A stretch of 64,000 nucleotides of DNA, from NCBI RefSeq assembly GCF_040932005.1, contig NZ_CP162414.1, positions 1,143,501 to 1,207,500 on the forward strand, written 5' to 3'. Both the position numbers and the translations under genes were made by a program. The notes beneath the pieces are model-generated. The model had not been told where the DNA came from. It saw nothing but the letters and a program-made list of their open reading frames with translations, and did no database searches. This document shows positions 35,280 to 44,845 of this stretch, piece after piece; positions within the stretch are counted from its first letter, which is position 1, and each line of letters opens with the position of its first letter. The DNA is from Aestuariibius sp. HNIBRBA575 (GTDB lineage: Bacteria; Pseudomonadota; Alphaproteobacteria; Rhodobacterales; Rhodobacteraceae).

Positions 35280-37238
35280 TTAAACATCCAACTCTTCAAC
35301 AAACCGCGCGTTTTCTTGGATGTATTGGAACCGCAGCTCGGGTTTTTTGCCCATCAGACGTTCGACCAGATCGCCGGTTTCGCCGGGTTCGTCTTCGTCG
35401 ATGGTGACGCGGATCAATTGGCGGGTATTGGGGTCCATTGTGGTTTCTTTCAGGTCCTTGGCGTCCATTTCACCCAGACCTTTGAACCGTTGAACGTCGA
35501 TTTTTCCTTTTCCGCCCAGACCTTTGTCCATCAGGGCGTCTTTTTCCGCATCGGTGGCCACATAGACCCGTTTTGGCCCCTGCGTCAGACGATATAGCGG
35601 TGGACAGGCCAAATATAGGTGACCTTGGTCGATCAGGGGGCGCATTTGCGTAAAGAAGAACGTCATCAACAACGCCGCGATATGGGCGCCGTCCACATCC
35701 GCATCGGTCATGATGATGATTTTCTCATAACGCAGGTCTTCGACGTTGAACCGCGTGCCCATGCCGACCCCCAGCGCTTCGCACAGGTCGTTGATTTCAG
35801 CGTTTGAGCCCAGTTTGGACGACGCGGCGCCCAGAACGTTCAGGATTTTACCTTTGAGCGGCAACAAAGCCTGTGTTTTGCGATCCCGTGCGCCTTTGCC
35901 GGACCCGCCCGCGCTGTCGCCCTCGACGATGAACAATTCGGTGCCGGTGCGGTCCTTATTGGTGCAATCGGTCAGTTTGCCCGGCAGGCGCAGTTTTTTG
36001 GTCGCGGTTTTGCGTTGGGTTTCTTTTTCTTGCTTGCGACGCAGGCGTTCTTCGGCACGTAGAACAAGGAAATCAAGGATCGCACCTGCGGATTTGGTAT
36101 CGGCGGCCAGCCAATTGTCAAAATGGTCGCGCACCGAATTTTCCACCATTTTATTGGCGGATTCTGATGACAGGCGGTCCTTGGTTTGCCCGACAAAGGC
36201 CGGATCGGCGATGAAACAGGACACCAGCGCGCAGCCACCGACCAACAGGTCGTCGCGGTTGATCTGAGCTGCCTTTTTATTGCCGATCAATTCGCCGTAG
36301 GCTTTGATGCCTTTGATGATCGCGTTCCAGAACCCGGTGACATGTGTGCCGCCTTCGGGGGTGGGGACGGTGTTACAATAGGATTGGATGAACCCGTCGC
36401 GGGTCGGGGTCCAGTTGATCGCCCATTCCACATAGCCCGGTTCGTTGAATTTATCGGCAAATTCGACTTTGCCCGCGAACGGAACATCGGCGTAAACAGT
36501 TGACTTTCCTAGTGTTTCTGACAGGTAATCCGACAGGCCACCGGGGAAATGGAACACGGCTTCAACCGGAGTGTCGCCATCGTCGATTTCGGATTTCCAG
36601 CGGATTTCGACCCCGGAAAACAGATAGGCCTTGGAGCGGGCCAAGGTCATCAGTCGTTTGGGTTTGAACCGGTGTTTTCCAAAAATCTGTTCATCCGCGT
36701 GAAATGTCACCGCTGTGCCGCGCCGATTGGGGGCCGCGCCGATTTTTTCGACCGGGCCTTGCGGGATACCACGGCTAAAGCTTTGCTCATAAAGCTCTTT
36801 GTTTTTGGCAACCTGCACCTTCATGATGTCCGACAGCGCGTTCACCACCGACGAGCCAACCCCGTGCAAACCGCCAGAGGTTTGATAGGCTTTGCCCGAA
36901 AATTTACCGCCAGCATGCAGGGTACATAGGATCACTTCGAGGGCGGATTTATCCGGGAATTTCGGATGCGGATCGATCGGAATGCCGCGGCCATTATCGG
37001 TGATGGTGACGGAATAATCCGCGTGCAGCGTCACTTCGATCCGGTTGGCATGACCGGCCACCGCTTCGTCCATGGAATTGTCGAGGATTTCGGCAACCAT
37101 ATGGTGCAGCGCGCGTTCATCCGTGCCGCCAATATACATGCCCGGGCGTTGACGCACCGGTTCCAGTCCCTCAAGGACTTCGATCGAAGAAGCATCATAG
37201 TCGTCCGGACCAGTACCGGAGAGAAGATCGTCGGGCAT
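35280..37238 (-). CDS. parE: DNA topoisomerase IV subunit B
   Basis: A 652-residue type IIA topoisomerase ATPase subunit. It has the GHKL ATP site (EILDNSMDEAVAGHA, ITDNGRGIPID, GGLHGVGSSVVNALS), a transducer domain, and the TOPRIM domain with LFIVEGDSAGGS and MTDADVDGAHIAAL. The length and the short PDDYDASSIEVLEGLEPVRQ start fit ParE and not GyrB. It pairs with ParC to decatenate chromosomes. parC is not in this window. A small AT-rich lipoprotein follows on the same strand. Confidence 0.94.
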   Translation of the reverse strand: MPDDLLSGTGPDDYDASSIEVLEGLEPVRQRPGMYIGGTDERALHHMVAEILDNSMDEAVAGHANRIEVTLHADYSVTITDNGRGIPIDPHPKFPDKSALEVILCTLHAGGKFSGKAYQTSGGLHGVGSSVVNALSDIMKVQVAKNKELYEQSFSRGIPQGPVEKIGAAPNRRGTAVTFHADEQIFGKHRFKPKRLMTLARSKAYLFSGVEIRWKSEIDDGDTPVEAVFHFPGGLSDYLSETLGKSTVYADVPFAGKVEFADKFNEPGYVEWAINWTPTRDGFIQSYCNTVPTPEGGTHVTGFWNAIIKGIKAYGELIGNKKAAQINRDDLLVGGCALVSCFIADPAFVGQTKDRLSSESANKMVENSVRDHFDNWLAADTKSAGAILDFLVLRAEERLRRKQEKETQRKTATKKLRLPGKLTDCTNKDRTGTELFIVEGDSAGGSGKGARDRKTQALLPLKGKILNVLGAASSKLGSNAEINDLCEALGVGMGTRFNVEDLRYEKIIIMTDADVDGAHIAALLMTFFFTQMRPLIDQGHLYLACPPLYRLTQGPKRVYVATDAEKDALMDKGLGGKGKIDVQRFKGLGEMDAKDLKETTMDPNTRQLIRVTIDEDEPGETGDLVERLMGKKPELRFQYIQENARFVEELDV

Positions 37239-37388
37239 GTTGCGCTGCTCTTTGTGTTTGGTTGGTCACATTATGCCCAGATGTGGGGTGGGGGCAAGAT
37301 TGAGCCGCCTAAATGTGGCAATATCACCGGGGAAACGTGCCGATTTCTGTGGATAATTCCATGGGGACCCGTCAGGGGCGGCCAAGGG

Positions 37389-37424
37389 AAAGGCCAGCGG
37401 AAAGGCCAGCGGAAAGGCCGGGGG
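37389..37424. repeat. Three-copy 12-base tandem repeat
   Basis: The unit AAAGGCCAGCGG occurs exactly twice (37389-37400, 37401-37412), and a third copy differs at two positions (AAAGGCCGGGGG, 37413-37424). It lies in the gap between parE and the DUF2461 gene, roughly 150 bases upstream of parE. Probably slippage. No function is evident. Confidence 0.75.
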
Positions 37425-37460
37425 ATTGCGGATTTGAACCCACCAAAGGACATAGGTGCA

Positions 37461-38069
37461 TCAGAGGTGAACCAGTTTTTGCAGGACCGGGTTCAGCTCT
37501 GTGAAAGAGGGCAACAGATCATCCAGATCACGCGCGGATTTCCAGAGGGTCAGTGATTTTCGGCGCAGCAAGTCGCCCTGCGGGTGATCCTTGTCAAAGG
37601 GGGCGGGGACACGTTTTAGGTCGGGATCATGTTGCCGCCAGCCGTCGTTTAACATGGGGGCAATCATGTCGGCCCAGGACTGGCCGTTTTGGTCAATTTC
37701 AGCGCGCCAATCCGTGAGCTGGGTTTTGTCAAACCCCATCATCCCGCCACCCACCGTGACATCATCGGGGGAAATACCAAAGAAAAACGCCGGTTTGGGG
37801 CCGGATTGCAGGGCCCACAACATATGAAGATGGGTGTGATAGGGGGTCTTGTCCTTGGAAAAACGCACATCGCGATGAGGGCGGAACAGTTTTGGCGTCA
37901 CCTTGGTATCGCATAGCCGCTCCAAATCCGCCGACAGTTGATCCAGCAAAACCAGAGCCGGGGTTTTAAGATGTGACTCATAATGTGATTTATGGGCGAG
38001 AAACCAATCGCGGCTATTGCTCTGAGACAAATCGCGTAAAAAGGATTGTGTGTCTTGGATCAGGGACAT
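37461..38069 (-). CDS. DUF2461 (TIGR02453) protein
   Basis: A 202-residue cytoplasmic protein of the DUF2461 family, recognised from LRDLSQSNSRDWFLAHKSHYE near the start, the RPHRDVRFSKDKTPYHTHLH block, FFGISPDDVTVGGGMMGFDK, and the KRVPAPFDKDHPQ region. The family is widespread but has no established activity. The N-x-x-W-F and conserved Arg/Lys-rich patch suggest substrate binding. It is divergent from the MATE transporter gene, with a perfect palindrome between the two. Confidence 0.86.
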   Translation of the reverse strand: MSLIQDTQSFLRDLSQSNSRDWFLAHKSHYESHLKTPALVLLDQLSADLERLCDTKVTPKLFRPHRDVRFSKDKTPYHTHLHMLWALQSGPKPAFFFGISPDDVTVGGGMMGFDKTQLTDWRAEIDQNGQSWADMIAPMLNDGWRQHDPDLKRVPAPFDKDHPQGDLLRRKSLTLWKSARDLDDLLPSFTELNPVLQKLVHL

Positions 38070-38092
38070 TGTGGGCTCCGGTTAATTTCGGG

Positions 38093-38110
38093 AATTGTAA
38101 CGTTACAATT
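38093..38110. promoter_or_regulatory. Perfect 18-base palindrome, candidate operator
   Basis: AATTGTAAC (38093-38101) is followed without a spacer by its exact reverse complement GTTACAATT. It lies between the divergent DUF2461 and MATE genes, 24 bases from the DUF2461 start. Such TGTAAC/GTTACA palindromes are typical of dimeric repressor sites (TetR or MarR type). No cognate regulator is adjacent. Confidence 0.6.
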
Positions 38111-38172
38111 TGGGGTCTGTCTGCTGACAAATTTATCTAGACCGAAGCCAAACCCGCGCGTAAGCATCAGGG

Positions 38173-39525
38173 ATGAATAGTTTCGTTATATACCGCACCG
38201 AAGCCCGCAAATTACTGACACTTGGGATCCCGTTGATCGGCAGCAATCTGGCGCAATTTGCCATCGGGCTGACCGATGCGGTGATGTTGGGCTGGTATGA
38301 TGTGTCGGCGTTGGCGGCCGTGACCTTGGCGGGCAGTTTTTACTTTGTGCTGTTTTTGCTGGGGGGCGGGTTTGCCTTTGCGGTTATGCCGATGGTCGCC
38401 GAAGCGGTCGAAGCCGGTGATACCCAGCGTGTGCGCCGGTTAACCCGGATGGGGATGTGGGCGTCAGTGGCCTATGGATTGCTGTTCATGGTGCCGCTGA
38501 TTTGGTCGGAACCCATTTTTCTGGCCATCGGCCAAGAACCTGAAATCGCCGAGCTGGGGCAGCTTTATCTGCGCATCGCCGGGTGGCAATTGGCCTTGGG
38601 TCTAGTGGTACAGGTGTTGCGGTCGTTTTTGTCCGCGCTGGAACGGACGCAGGTTATCCTTTGGGTGACGGTTGGGACGGCGGTTTTGAACGTCTTTCTG
38701 AATTATGCGCTGATTTTCGGCAATTGGGGCGCGCCAGAGCTGGGCCTGCAAGGGGCGGCGATTGCGTCGGTTACGCTGGTTTTTGCGTCAATCATTGTGT
38801 TGGTCATCTATGTGATCCGGGTCACGCCGGAATATGCCCTGTTTACACGTCTGTGGCGCATTGATGGCCCCGCCCTAAAAAGTGTGTTTCAGGTTGGGCT
38901 GCCGATTGGTCTGACCGTTCTGGCCGAAGTCGGCCTGTTTGCCGCAGCGTCGATCATGATGGGATGGCTGGGCACGCTGGAATTGGCCGCGCATGGGGTG
39001 GCGCTGCAATTGGCGTCGGCGGTGTTTGTGGTGCATCTGGGATTATCCCAAGCGGTGACCGTGCGGGCCGGGCGATGTCTGGGGCGCCATGACGAAGCGG
39101 GGTTGCGTGTGGCGGGCAAAACCGCTTTTGCGATTTCTGCGGTGATTGCCGCGCTCGGGATCGCGCTCTTTTTTATCTATCCAAAGGAATTGGTCGCAGC
39201 CTTTATTGATCCTGCCGATCCTGCGCGTGATCAGATCATTGTCATGGGCGTGGCATTGGTGTTCATGGCGGCGATTTTTCAGTTTGTCGACGCGATGCAG
39301 GTGATTGCACTGGGGTTGCTGCGCGGCGTTCAGGATACGCGGATTCCGATGTACCTTGCGGCGTTCAGCTATTGGGGTGTTGGGATGGCCACGTCTTATT
39401 TGCTGGGATTTGTTTTTGATTTTGGTGGGGTTGGCGTCTGGGCCGGGCTGGTTGTCGGGCTGTCGATGGCCTGTTTGCTATTGAATTGGCGGTTCTGGAT
39501 ACAGGCGGTAAAGATCAGCGTTTAA
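38173..39525 (+). CDS. MATE-family efflux transporter
   Basis: A 450-residue protein with about twelve helices in two similar bundles. It shows the MATE pattern GIPLIGSNLAQFAIGLTDAVMLG in helix 1, a second-half counterpart VGLPIGLTVLAEVGLFAAASIMMGWLG, and VHLGLSQAVTVRAGRCLG. It resembles NorM-type cation-coupled multidrug exporters. Substrate is unknown. A perfect palindrome upstream may control it. The last four bases overlap the convergent phosphatase gene. Confidence 0.9.
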   Translation: MNSFVIYRTEARKLLTLGIPLIGSNLAQFAIGLTDAVMLGWYDVSALAAVTLAGSFYFVLFLLGGGFAFAVMPMVAEAVEAGDTQRVRRLTRMGMWASVAYGLLFMVPLIWSEPIFLAIGQEPEIAELGQLYLRIAGWQLALGLVVQVLRSFLSALERTQVILWVTVGTAVLNVFLNYALIFGNWGAPELGLQGAAIASVTLVFASIIVLVIYVIRVTPEYALFTRLWRIDGPALKSVFQVGLPIGLTVLAEVGLFAAASIMMGWLGTLELAAHGVALQLASAVFVVHLGLSQAVTVRAGRCLGRHDEAGLRVAGKTAFAISAVIAALGIALFFIYPKELVAAFIDPADPARDQIIVMGVALVFMAAIFQFVDAMQVIALGLLRGVQDTRIPMYLAAFSYWGVGMATSYLLGFVFDFGGVGVWAGLVVGLSMACLLLNWRFWIQAVKISV

Positions 39526-40217
39526 CGCCATTCTTTGTTGGCGCGCAGCTGGTCAAAATCCTTTTGCAACTGAGCCTGATCATATTCGGTTTTCAGCCAA
39601 TCCGTGAACGCAATCGTGTCGCGTTCGGTGCGGGCGCGGTAAACCTCAAAGAAATAGTCCAAAACCCCCGCCTTGGATTTGCGCGCATGCATGAATTTGC
39701 CATCCAGCTGTTTCAGCGCTGTTTCTAGGGGTTCGCCTTCTAGGAGGTATAACACCAGTACCGCAGCCAGCCCGGTGCGATCTGCACCTGATTTACAATG
39801 GATCAGATAGGGGCGAGGCGTGTCGCGCAGCAGATCAATCAGCTCCAACACCTTTTGGGCATCAGGAGCTTTGGTGGCGTATAATTTGTGATCGACCAGC
39901 GTCAGCCCCAACATGTCGCAGCTTTCAACTTCGAACAGATAATGGGCGTATTTGTCTTCGCCGCGCAGGTTCAGAATATGGGTGATGCCCATATCCGCAT
40001 ATTCCACAAACCGTTTATGGGTTGGGTGGTTGGATCGATAAACGCCCGGCGCCACCTCATGGAAATTGCGCCACCAGACCCGCAAAATCGCGTGATCCAG
40101 CCAGTTGTAATGTCGCATGGAACGCCGCCGTTCGCGCGGGGTGGAAATATCCTTGCCAAAGGAATGGCGGAAATTACGCTCGGCCCGGTTGAACCAGGAA
40201 ATCAAAGGATTGGGCAT
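39522..40217 (-). CDS. Tyrosine/dual-specificity protein phosphatase
   Basis: A 231-residue protein with the Cys-based phosphatase loop HCKSGADRTG (C-x5-R), a preceding ITHILNLRGEDKYAHY segment, and a LYATKAPDAQKVLELIDLL helix. An N-terminal basic extension of about 50 residues (RRRSMRHYNWLDHAILRVWWRNF) could bind membrane or a partner. It should hydrolyse phosphotyrosine or phosphoinositide-like substrates. The true target is unknown. Similar alphaproteobacterial genes are conserved. It is convergent with the MATE gene and overlaps it by four bases. Confidence 0.87.
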   Translation of the reverse strand: MPNPLISWFNRAERNFRHSFGKDISTPRERRRSMRHYNWLDHAILRVWWRNFHEVAPGVYRSNHPTHKRFVEYADMGITHILNLRGEDKYAHYLFEVESCDMLGLTLVDHKLYATKAPDAQKVLELIDLLRDTPRPYLIHCKSGADRTGLAAVLVLYLLEGEPLETALKQLDGKFMHARKSKAGVLDYFFEVYRARTERDTIAFTDWLKTEYDQAQLQKDFDQLRANKEWR

Positions 40218-40298
40218 GGGCGTCTCTTGCTGTGAACGGCGTGATGTGGGTCACATGGGGGATATTCACCGATGGCGCAACCCCTGCATCCCTTCGAT

Positions 40299-40706
40299 TT
40301 AGTCGCCATTGGCTTTCATCAGGCGATCTGCCTTTTTGCGCACCAGCACAGATCGCAGGTCATGCATGGCCAGCAACAACGCATCCGTCACATCCTCTAG
40401 CTGCGCATCCGTGGCGTTGGATTGCACCCACTGAGTGGTGATGTTCATGTAGTCGACCGCGCGGTGAATGTCGTCGATATCACGCTGCGCCAAAAGGGCG
40501 GTGCGTTCGGTTAGCCAGTTTTGGATCGTCTCAATATCCTGATCCGTCAGCTGGCGGTCGCCTTGGGGTTTGATTTCACCCTTTTTGACATGCACCACCG
40601 CGATTTGATCCATTTCGATCCGCCGCTGCCGGTTTTCAGTATCAACACGAAACACAACAGCGCCGTTTTCACGCACGCGAAAATAGTAATCTGGTAGATC
40701 TGCCAA
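40299..40706 (-). CDS. Conserved hypothetical protein
   Basis: A 135-residue soluble protein with an N-terminal beta-hairpin-like stretch (DYYFRVRENGAVVFRVDTEN) and a mainly helical remainder (DIDDIHRAVDYMNITTQWVQ). No domain is recognised. The best frame begins at a TTG codon (40706), and a weak GAGG lies upstream. The next in-frame Met would delete the conserved-looking hairpin. It may be co-transcribed with the phosphatase gene that follows on the same strand. Confidence 0.65.
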   Translation of the reverse strand: MADLPDYYFRVRENGAVVFRVDTENRQRRIEMDQIAVVHVKKGEIKPQGDRQLTDQDIETIQNWLTERTALLAQRDIDDIHRAVDYMNITTQWVQSNATDAQLEDVTDALLLAMHDLRSVLVRKKADRLMKANGD

Positions 40707-40839
40707 GGGTCAGCGCCTCATATTCTTTGACGTCAGCCTATTATGCGCCCCGCGCCCTGTCAAAGCCCATAGAGAGGCGCGATGCGCGCATTTGTTTACT
40801 TTTTAATGGAACCCGGAAAGAGTATGACAAGCAACGCAA

Positions 40840-42204
40840 TTGAAAGACCTTATATTGAGCCAAGTGCCAGAGAAAAACGATTTTATCGGCCCAAAACAGC
40901 CGGTTCAGCGACCCCATGCTGATAACATCACCCGGTTGGAAGACAAAATCGATCAGTTGATCAAATCCCTTCCTGACCAAGCGTCTAAAACGATGATCCC
41001 AACAGAAACCCGTGCGCATCGTTTGGTGACATGGATGGAAACGTCCTGGGGTACCCGTCTGGCGGCTGTGGCAGGGATCTGGTTGATTTTAGCTACGTTG
41101 GTGGGGTTCTGGAGCGAATACACCATCCGCGCCGAAGAACGCGCCGCGCGTGCCGAAGAAGCCGAATTTCGCAAATTGGCGCAAATTGCGACGGCGTGGG
41201 ATGTGTTGCTGAGACCTATCGGTGGAGACATTGGTAAAGGGAACGCTCGCAACACACTTATTTTGGCTGGGCAGAGTTTTTCGCAAACAGATTTTTCTTG
41301 TGCGGCTATAGGGCTTTATAGGAACGGGGTTTGTGTGCAGCCACCCGTTTTCAGTGACGTTGCCAACATCGATGAGCGTCAATTTCATCAACGCATTTCC
41401 GAGCTCAATAGATTGGATTTTAATTCGGTTTCTCTCGACGCGATTAACTTTGAAAACTCAATTCTCAACAATCTTCGTATCAGCGGCTTCACTTTGACAC
41501 CAAATTTGCGCGGCGTCAGCGGATTTGAATGGAGGGTAAATGACGCAAGGGTTGGGTTACATAGCTATCGCGAACCACATTTTGCTTTTCAGACCTCATT
41601 TCAGGACCCTTTCGAAGGCTTTGAATGTGAGTTTTGTGAGTTTTACAACAGCAAGCTCACCTTAGATTTTGCTTTAAAACTGCGAGGAAGTACGCTTGTC
41701 AATACGATCATCGAGGTTCCTACAGCGTATGAAGGTCGCATTGAAACTGGCGAAAACCTTGGCCCCCCTGGTGGATTTTCAGGCCGCACGATTGTTTTTT
41801 TACACCGACCTTCAGTCTTTGTCTGGTCATTCTTAGAAATTACACCGGTTTTAAAGCCTGCAGATTTATTGGTTGAAGCTTCCCATGAGTACTTATTGTA
41901 CTGCGCGAATGGCACTGATTTCGAGTTGGTGAAAGCACATTGGCAAAAAATCAGGACATCGTTGATTGAGCCGGATACGATTAATGCGCTTTCCTCAGCG
42001 TTAAGAGACATTCACCATGCTCAAACCCCTGTAACCCAAAGATGGAATGGGCCCGCATTCGATCAACACGAAACACCTTATCATTGTGGGCTATCTTATC
42101 AGACTGTAGCCCCCGTATTAAGGCCAAGATTGTTTGACGTCATAGAGCGCGCGTATGACTTCCCTGTTGATGCAAGAGTTCAAAGCTCAGAACAGGTTGA
42201 ATAG
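40840..42204 (+). CDS. Unidentified single-helix membrane protein
   Basis: A 454-residue protein with a coiled-coil-like start (ITRLEDKIDQLIKSL), one membrane helix at about 73-92 (TRLAAVAGIWLILATLVGFW), a charged RAEERAARAEEAEFRK stalk, and a large C-terminal domain with pentapeptide-like spacing (LDFNSVSLDAINFENSILNN) and CEFCEFYNSKLTL. No family is certain. The window's base use turns AT-richer over its second half. The TTG start at 40840 is doubtful: ATG 40824 in another frame, behind GGAAAG, joins this frame if one C of the CCCC at 40912-40915 is removed, so an indel is possible. Confidence 0.55.
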   Translation: MKDLILSQVPEKNDFIGPKQPVQRPHADNITRLEDKIDQLIKSLPDQASKTMIPTETRAHRLVTWMETSWGTRLAAVAGIWLILATLVGFWSEYTIRAEERAARAEEAEFRKLAQIATAWDVLLRPIGGDIGKGNARNTLILAGQSFSQTDFSCAAIGLYRNGVCVQPPVFSDVANIDERQFHQRISELNRLDFNSVSLDAINFENSILNNLRISGFTLTPNLRGVSGFEWRVNDARVGLHSYREPHFAFQTSFQDPFEGFECEFCEFYNSKLTLDFALKLRGSTLVNTIIEVPTAYEGRIETGENLGPPGGFSGRTIVFLHRPSVFVWSFLEITPVLKPADLLVEASHEYLLYCANGTDFELVKAHWQKIRTSLIEPDTINALSSALRDIHHAQTPVTQRWNGPAFDQHETPYHCGLSYQTVAPVLRPRLFDVIERAYDFPVDARVQSSEQVE

Positions 42205-42270
42205 GTTGCAAATATCGACTGCTTTGTTTGCCACAAATTTGACCTATGAACGTAATTGGGTTTTTGAATG

Positions 42271-43524
<1,254 letters not shown>

Positions 43525-43551
43525 TTAGGGATCAAGAGATATGAGGCCAAC

Positions 43552-43941
43552 ATGAGCAGCGAAGACTGGTTCAGTGAACAACATGCGACCTTTGGTGACA
43601 GATTGGCAGGCGCGCGCGAAGATGCGGGCATGGAGCAGAAAACACTGTCAAAACGGCTGGGCGTCAAGCTGAGCACATTGCGCAACTGGGAAGAAGACCT
43701 GGCCGAACCGCGCGCCAACAAGCTATCGATGCTGTCAGGATTGCTGGGTGTGAGCCTGACGTGGCTGCTGACAGGGCAGGGCGAAGGTGTGGATCCACCG
43801 GGCACATTGGCCGAGATTCCCGAAGATATGACCGCAATTTTATCCGAAATTCGGGTGTTGCGCACGCAATCCGCGACGCTAACGACGCGATTGGGCCTGC
43901 TTGAAAAACGTTTGCGCACCGCATTGGAACAAACCGGATGA
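43552..43941 (+). CDS. XRE-family transcriptional regulator
   Basis: A 129-residue protein with an N-terminal Cro/CI-type helix-turn-helix (FGDRLAGAREDAGMEQKTLSKRLGVKLSTLRNWE is the region, residues about 13-47), then a SGLLGVSLTWLLTG stretch and a coiled-coil C-terminus (RVLRTQSATLTTRLGLLEKR) likely for oligomerisation. Targets are unknown. Its stop overlaps the sdhE start as ATGA, which links it to succinate dehydrogenase maturation. It is divergent from the aspartate aminotransferase gene and may regulate that gene. Confidence 0.83.
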   Translation: MSSEDWFSEQHATFGDRLAGAREDAGMEQKTLSKRLGVKLSTLRNWEEDLAEPRANKLSMLSGLLGVSLTWLLTGQGEGVDPPGTLAEIPEDMTAILSEIRVLRTQSATLTTRLGLLEKRLRTALEQTG

Positions 43942-44219
43942 GTGAAACGCGAGATATCCGGATCAAACGTTTATATATGCGTTCGATCAGACGCGGGATC
44001 AAAGAAATGGATTTGATCCTGCAAAGTTTTGCGGATGCTGAATTGGCCGGTATGAATGATCAAGAGCTTGATCTGTATGAAAAGTTTCTGGCCGAAAACG
44101 ATCAGGACCTTTATCCATGGGTGTCAGGACAATTGGATTTTCCGGCCCAATATTCAGTGCTGATTGGACGGATTCGTGATGGAAAACACGGGATCGTTGC
44201 CGGGCTGTCATCGGGATAA
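43938..44219 (+). CDS. sdhE: Succinate dehydrogenase flavinylation factor SdhE
   Basis: A 93-residue protein with the SdhE/SDHAF2 signature: an N-terminal basic helix RIKRLYMRSIRRGIKEMDL containing RGxxE, then ELDLYEKFLAENDQDLYPWV. It helps attach FAD covalently to SdhA. No sdh genes are in this window. It is translationally coupled to the preceding XRE regulator through ATGA. The small size and intact motif make the call firm. Confidence 0.92.
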   Translation: MSETRDIRIKRLYMRSIRRGIKEMDLILQSFADAELAGMNDQELDLYEKFLAENDQDLYPWVSGQLDFPAQYSVLIGRIRDGKHGIVAGLSSG

Positions 44220-44324
44220 AATCATTCAAGTTTGAACGAACTGCCAAAAAAAGTCGCGCACTTAACGCTTTGTTGGATTCTTTTGCGTCATCAAGGGGCA
44301 AGACAAATGTAACGGAGTTTTCGA

Positions 44325-44828
44325 ATGAGCCTTCACAGCCAGATGCCGCCTGCCGGGCAGTCGAACAAAGGCTTCATGATCAGCTATCTTGACGCGCTCA
44401 CGCTCGTTGAAAGATTGCATCGTCTGTTGCTGGACGTGATCAAAGATGAATTTGAACGGGTGAACGTGTTAGAAATTAACGCAGTTCAGGCGTTGTTATT
44501 GTTCAATATTGGCGACAATGAAGTCACCGCTGGCGAACTAAAAAGTCGCGGTTATTATCAAGGTTCAAACGTCAGTTATAATCTGAAAAAGCTGGTTGAT
44601 CTTGGATATATGCACCATCAGCGCTGCGAAATTGACCGGCGATCAGTGCGCGTTCGACTAACGGAAAAAGGCCGCGATATCCGGGATATTGTGACCGCAT
44701 TGTTTGAAGGACACGCCGAAGGGCTAAAGGCCAAGGGTGTACTGGATGAGATGGGCATCGAAGAGATTTCATCATCTCTACGCCGCGTCGAACGCTATTG
44801 GACGGATCAGATCCGATATATCTATTAA
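44325..44828 (+). CDS. ldtR: LdtR-like MarR-type regulator
   Basis: A 167-residue winged-helix protein. The sequence FMISYLDALTLVERLHRLLL, then INAVQALLLFNIGDNEVTAG and LKSRGYYQGSNVSYNLKKLV, closely resembles LdtR, the alphaproteobacterial MarR-family regulator of L,D-transpeptidase genes and envelope stress. The recognition helix and wing (CEIDRRSVRVRLTEKG) are intact. No transpeptidase gene is adjacent. GGAG lies nine bases before the ATG. If not LdtR, it is a close MarR relative. Confidence 0.74.
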   Translation: MSLHSQMPPAGQSNKGFMISYLDALTLVERLHRLLLDVIKDEFERVNVLEINAVQALLLFNIGDNEVTAGELKSRGYYQGSNVSYNLKKLVDLGYMHHQRCEIDRRSVRVRLTEKGRDIRDIVTALFEGHAEGLKAKGVLDEMGIEEISSSLRRVERYWTDQIRYIY

Positions 44829-44845
44829 CCCGGCCTAGCCGGGGT

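Noticed and set aside
37389..37424. Short repeats considered as a CRISPR start
   Set aside because: The 12-base units are contiguous without spacers, so a tandem repeat and not CRISPR.
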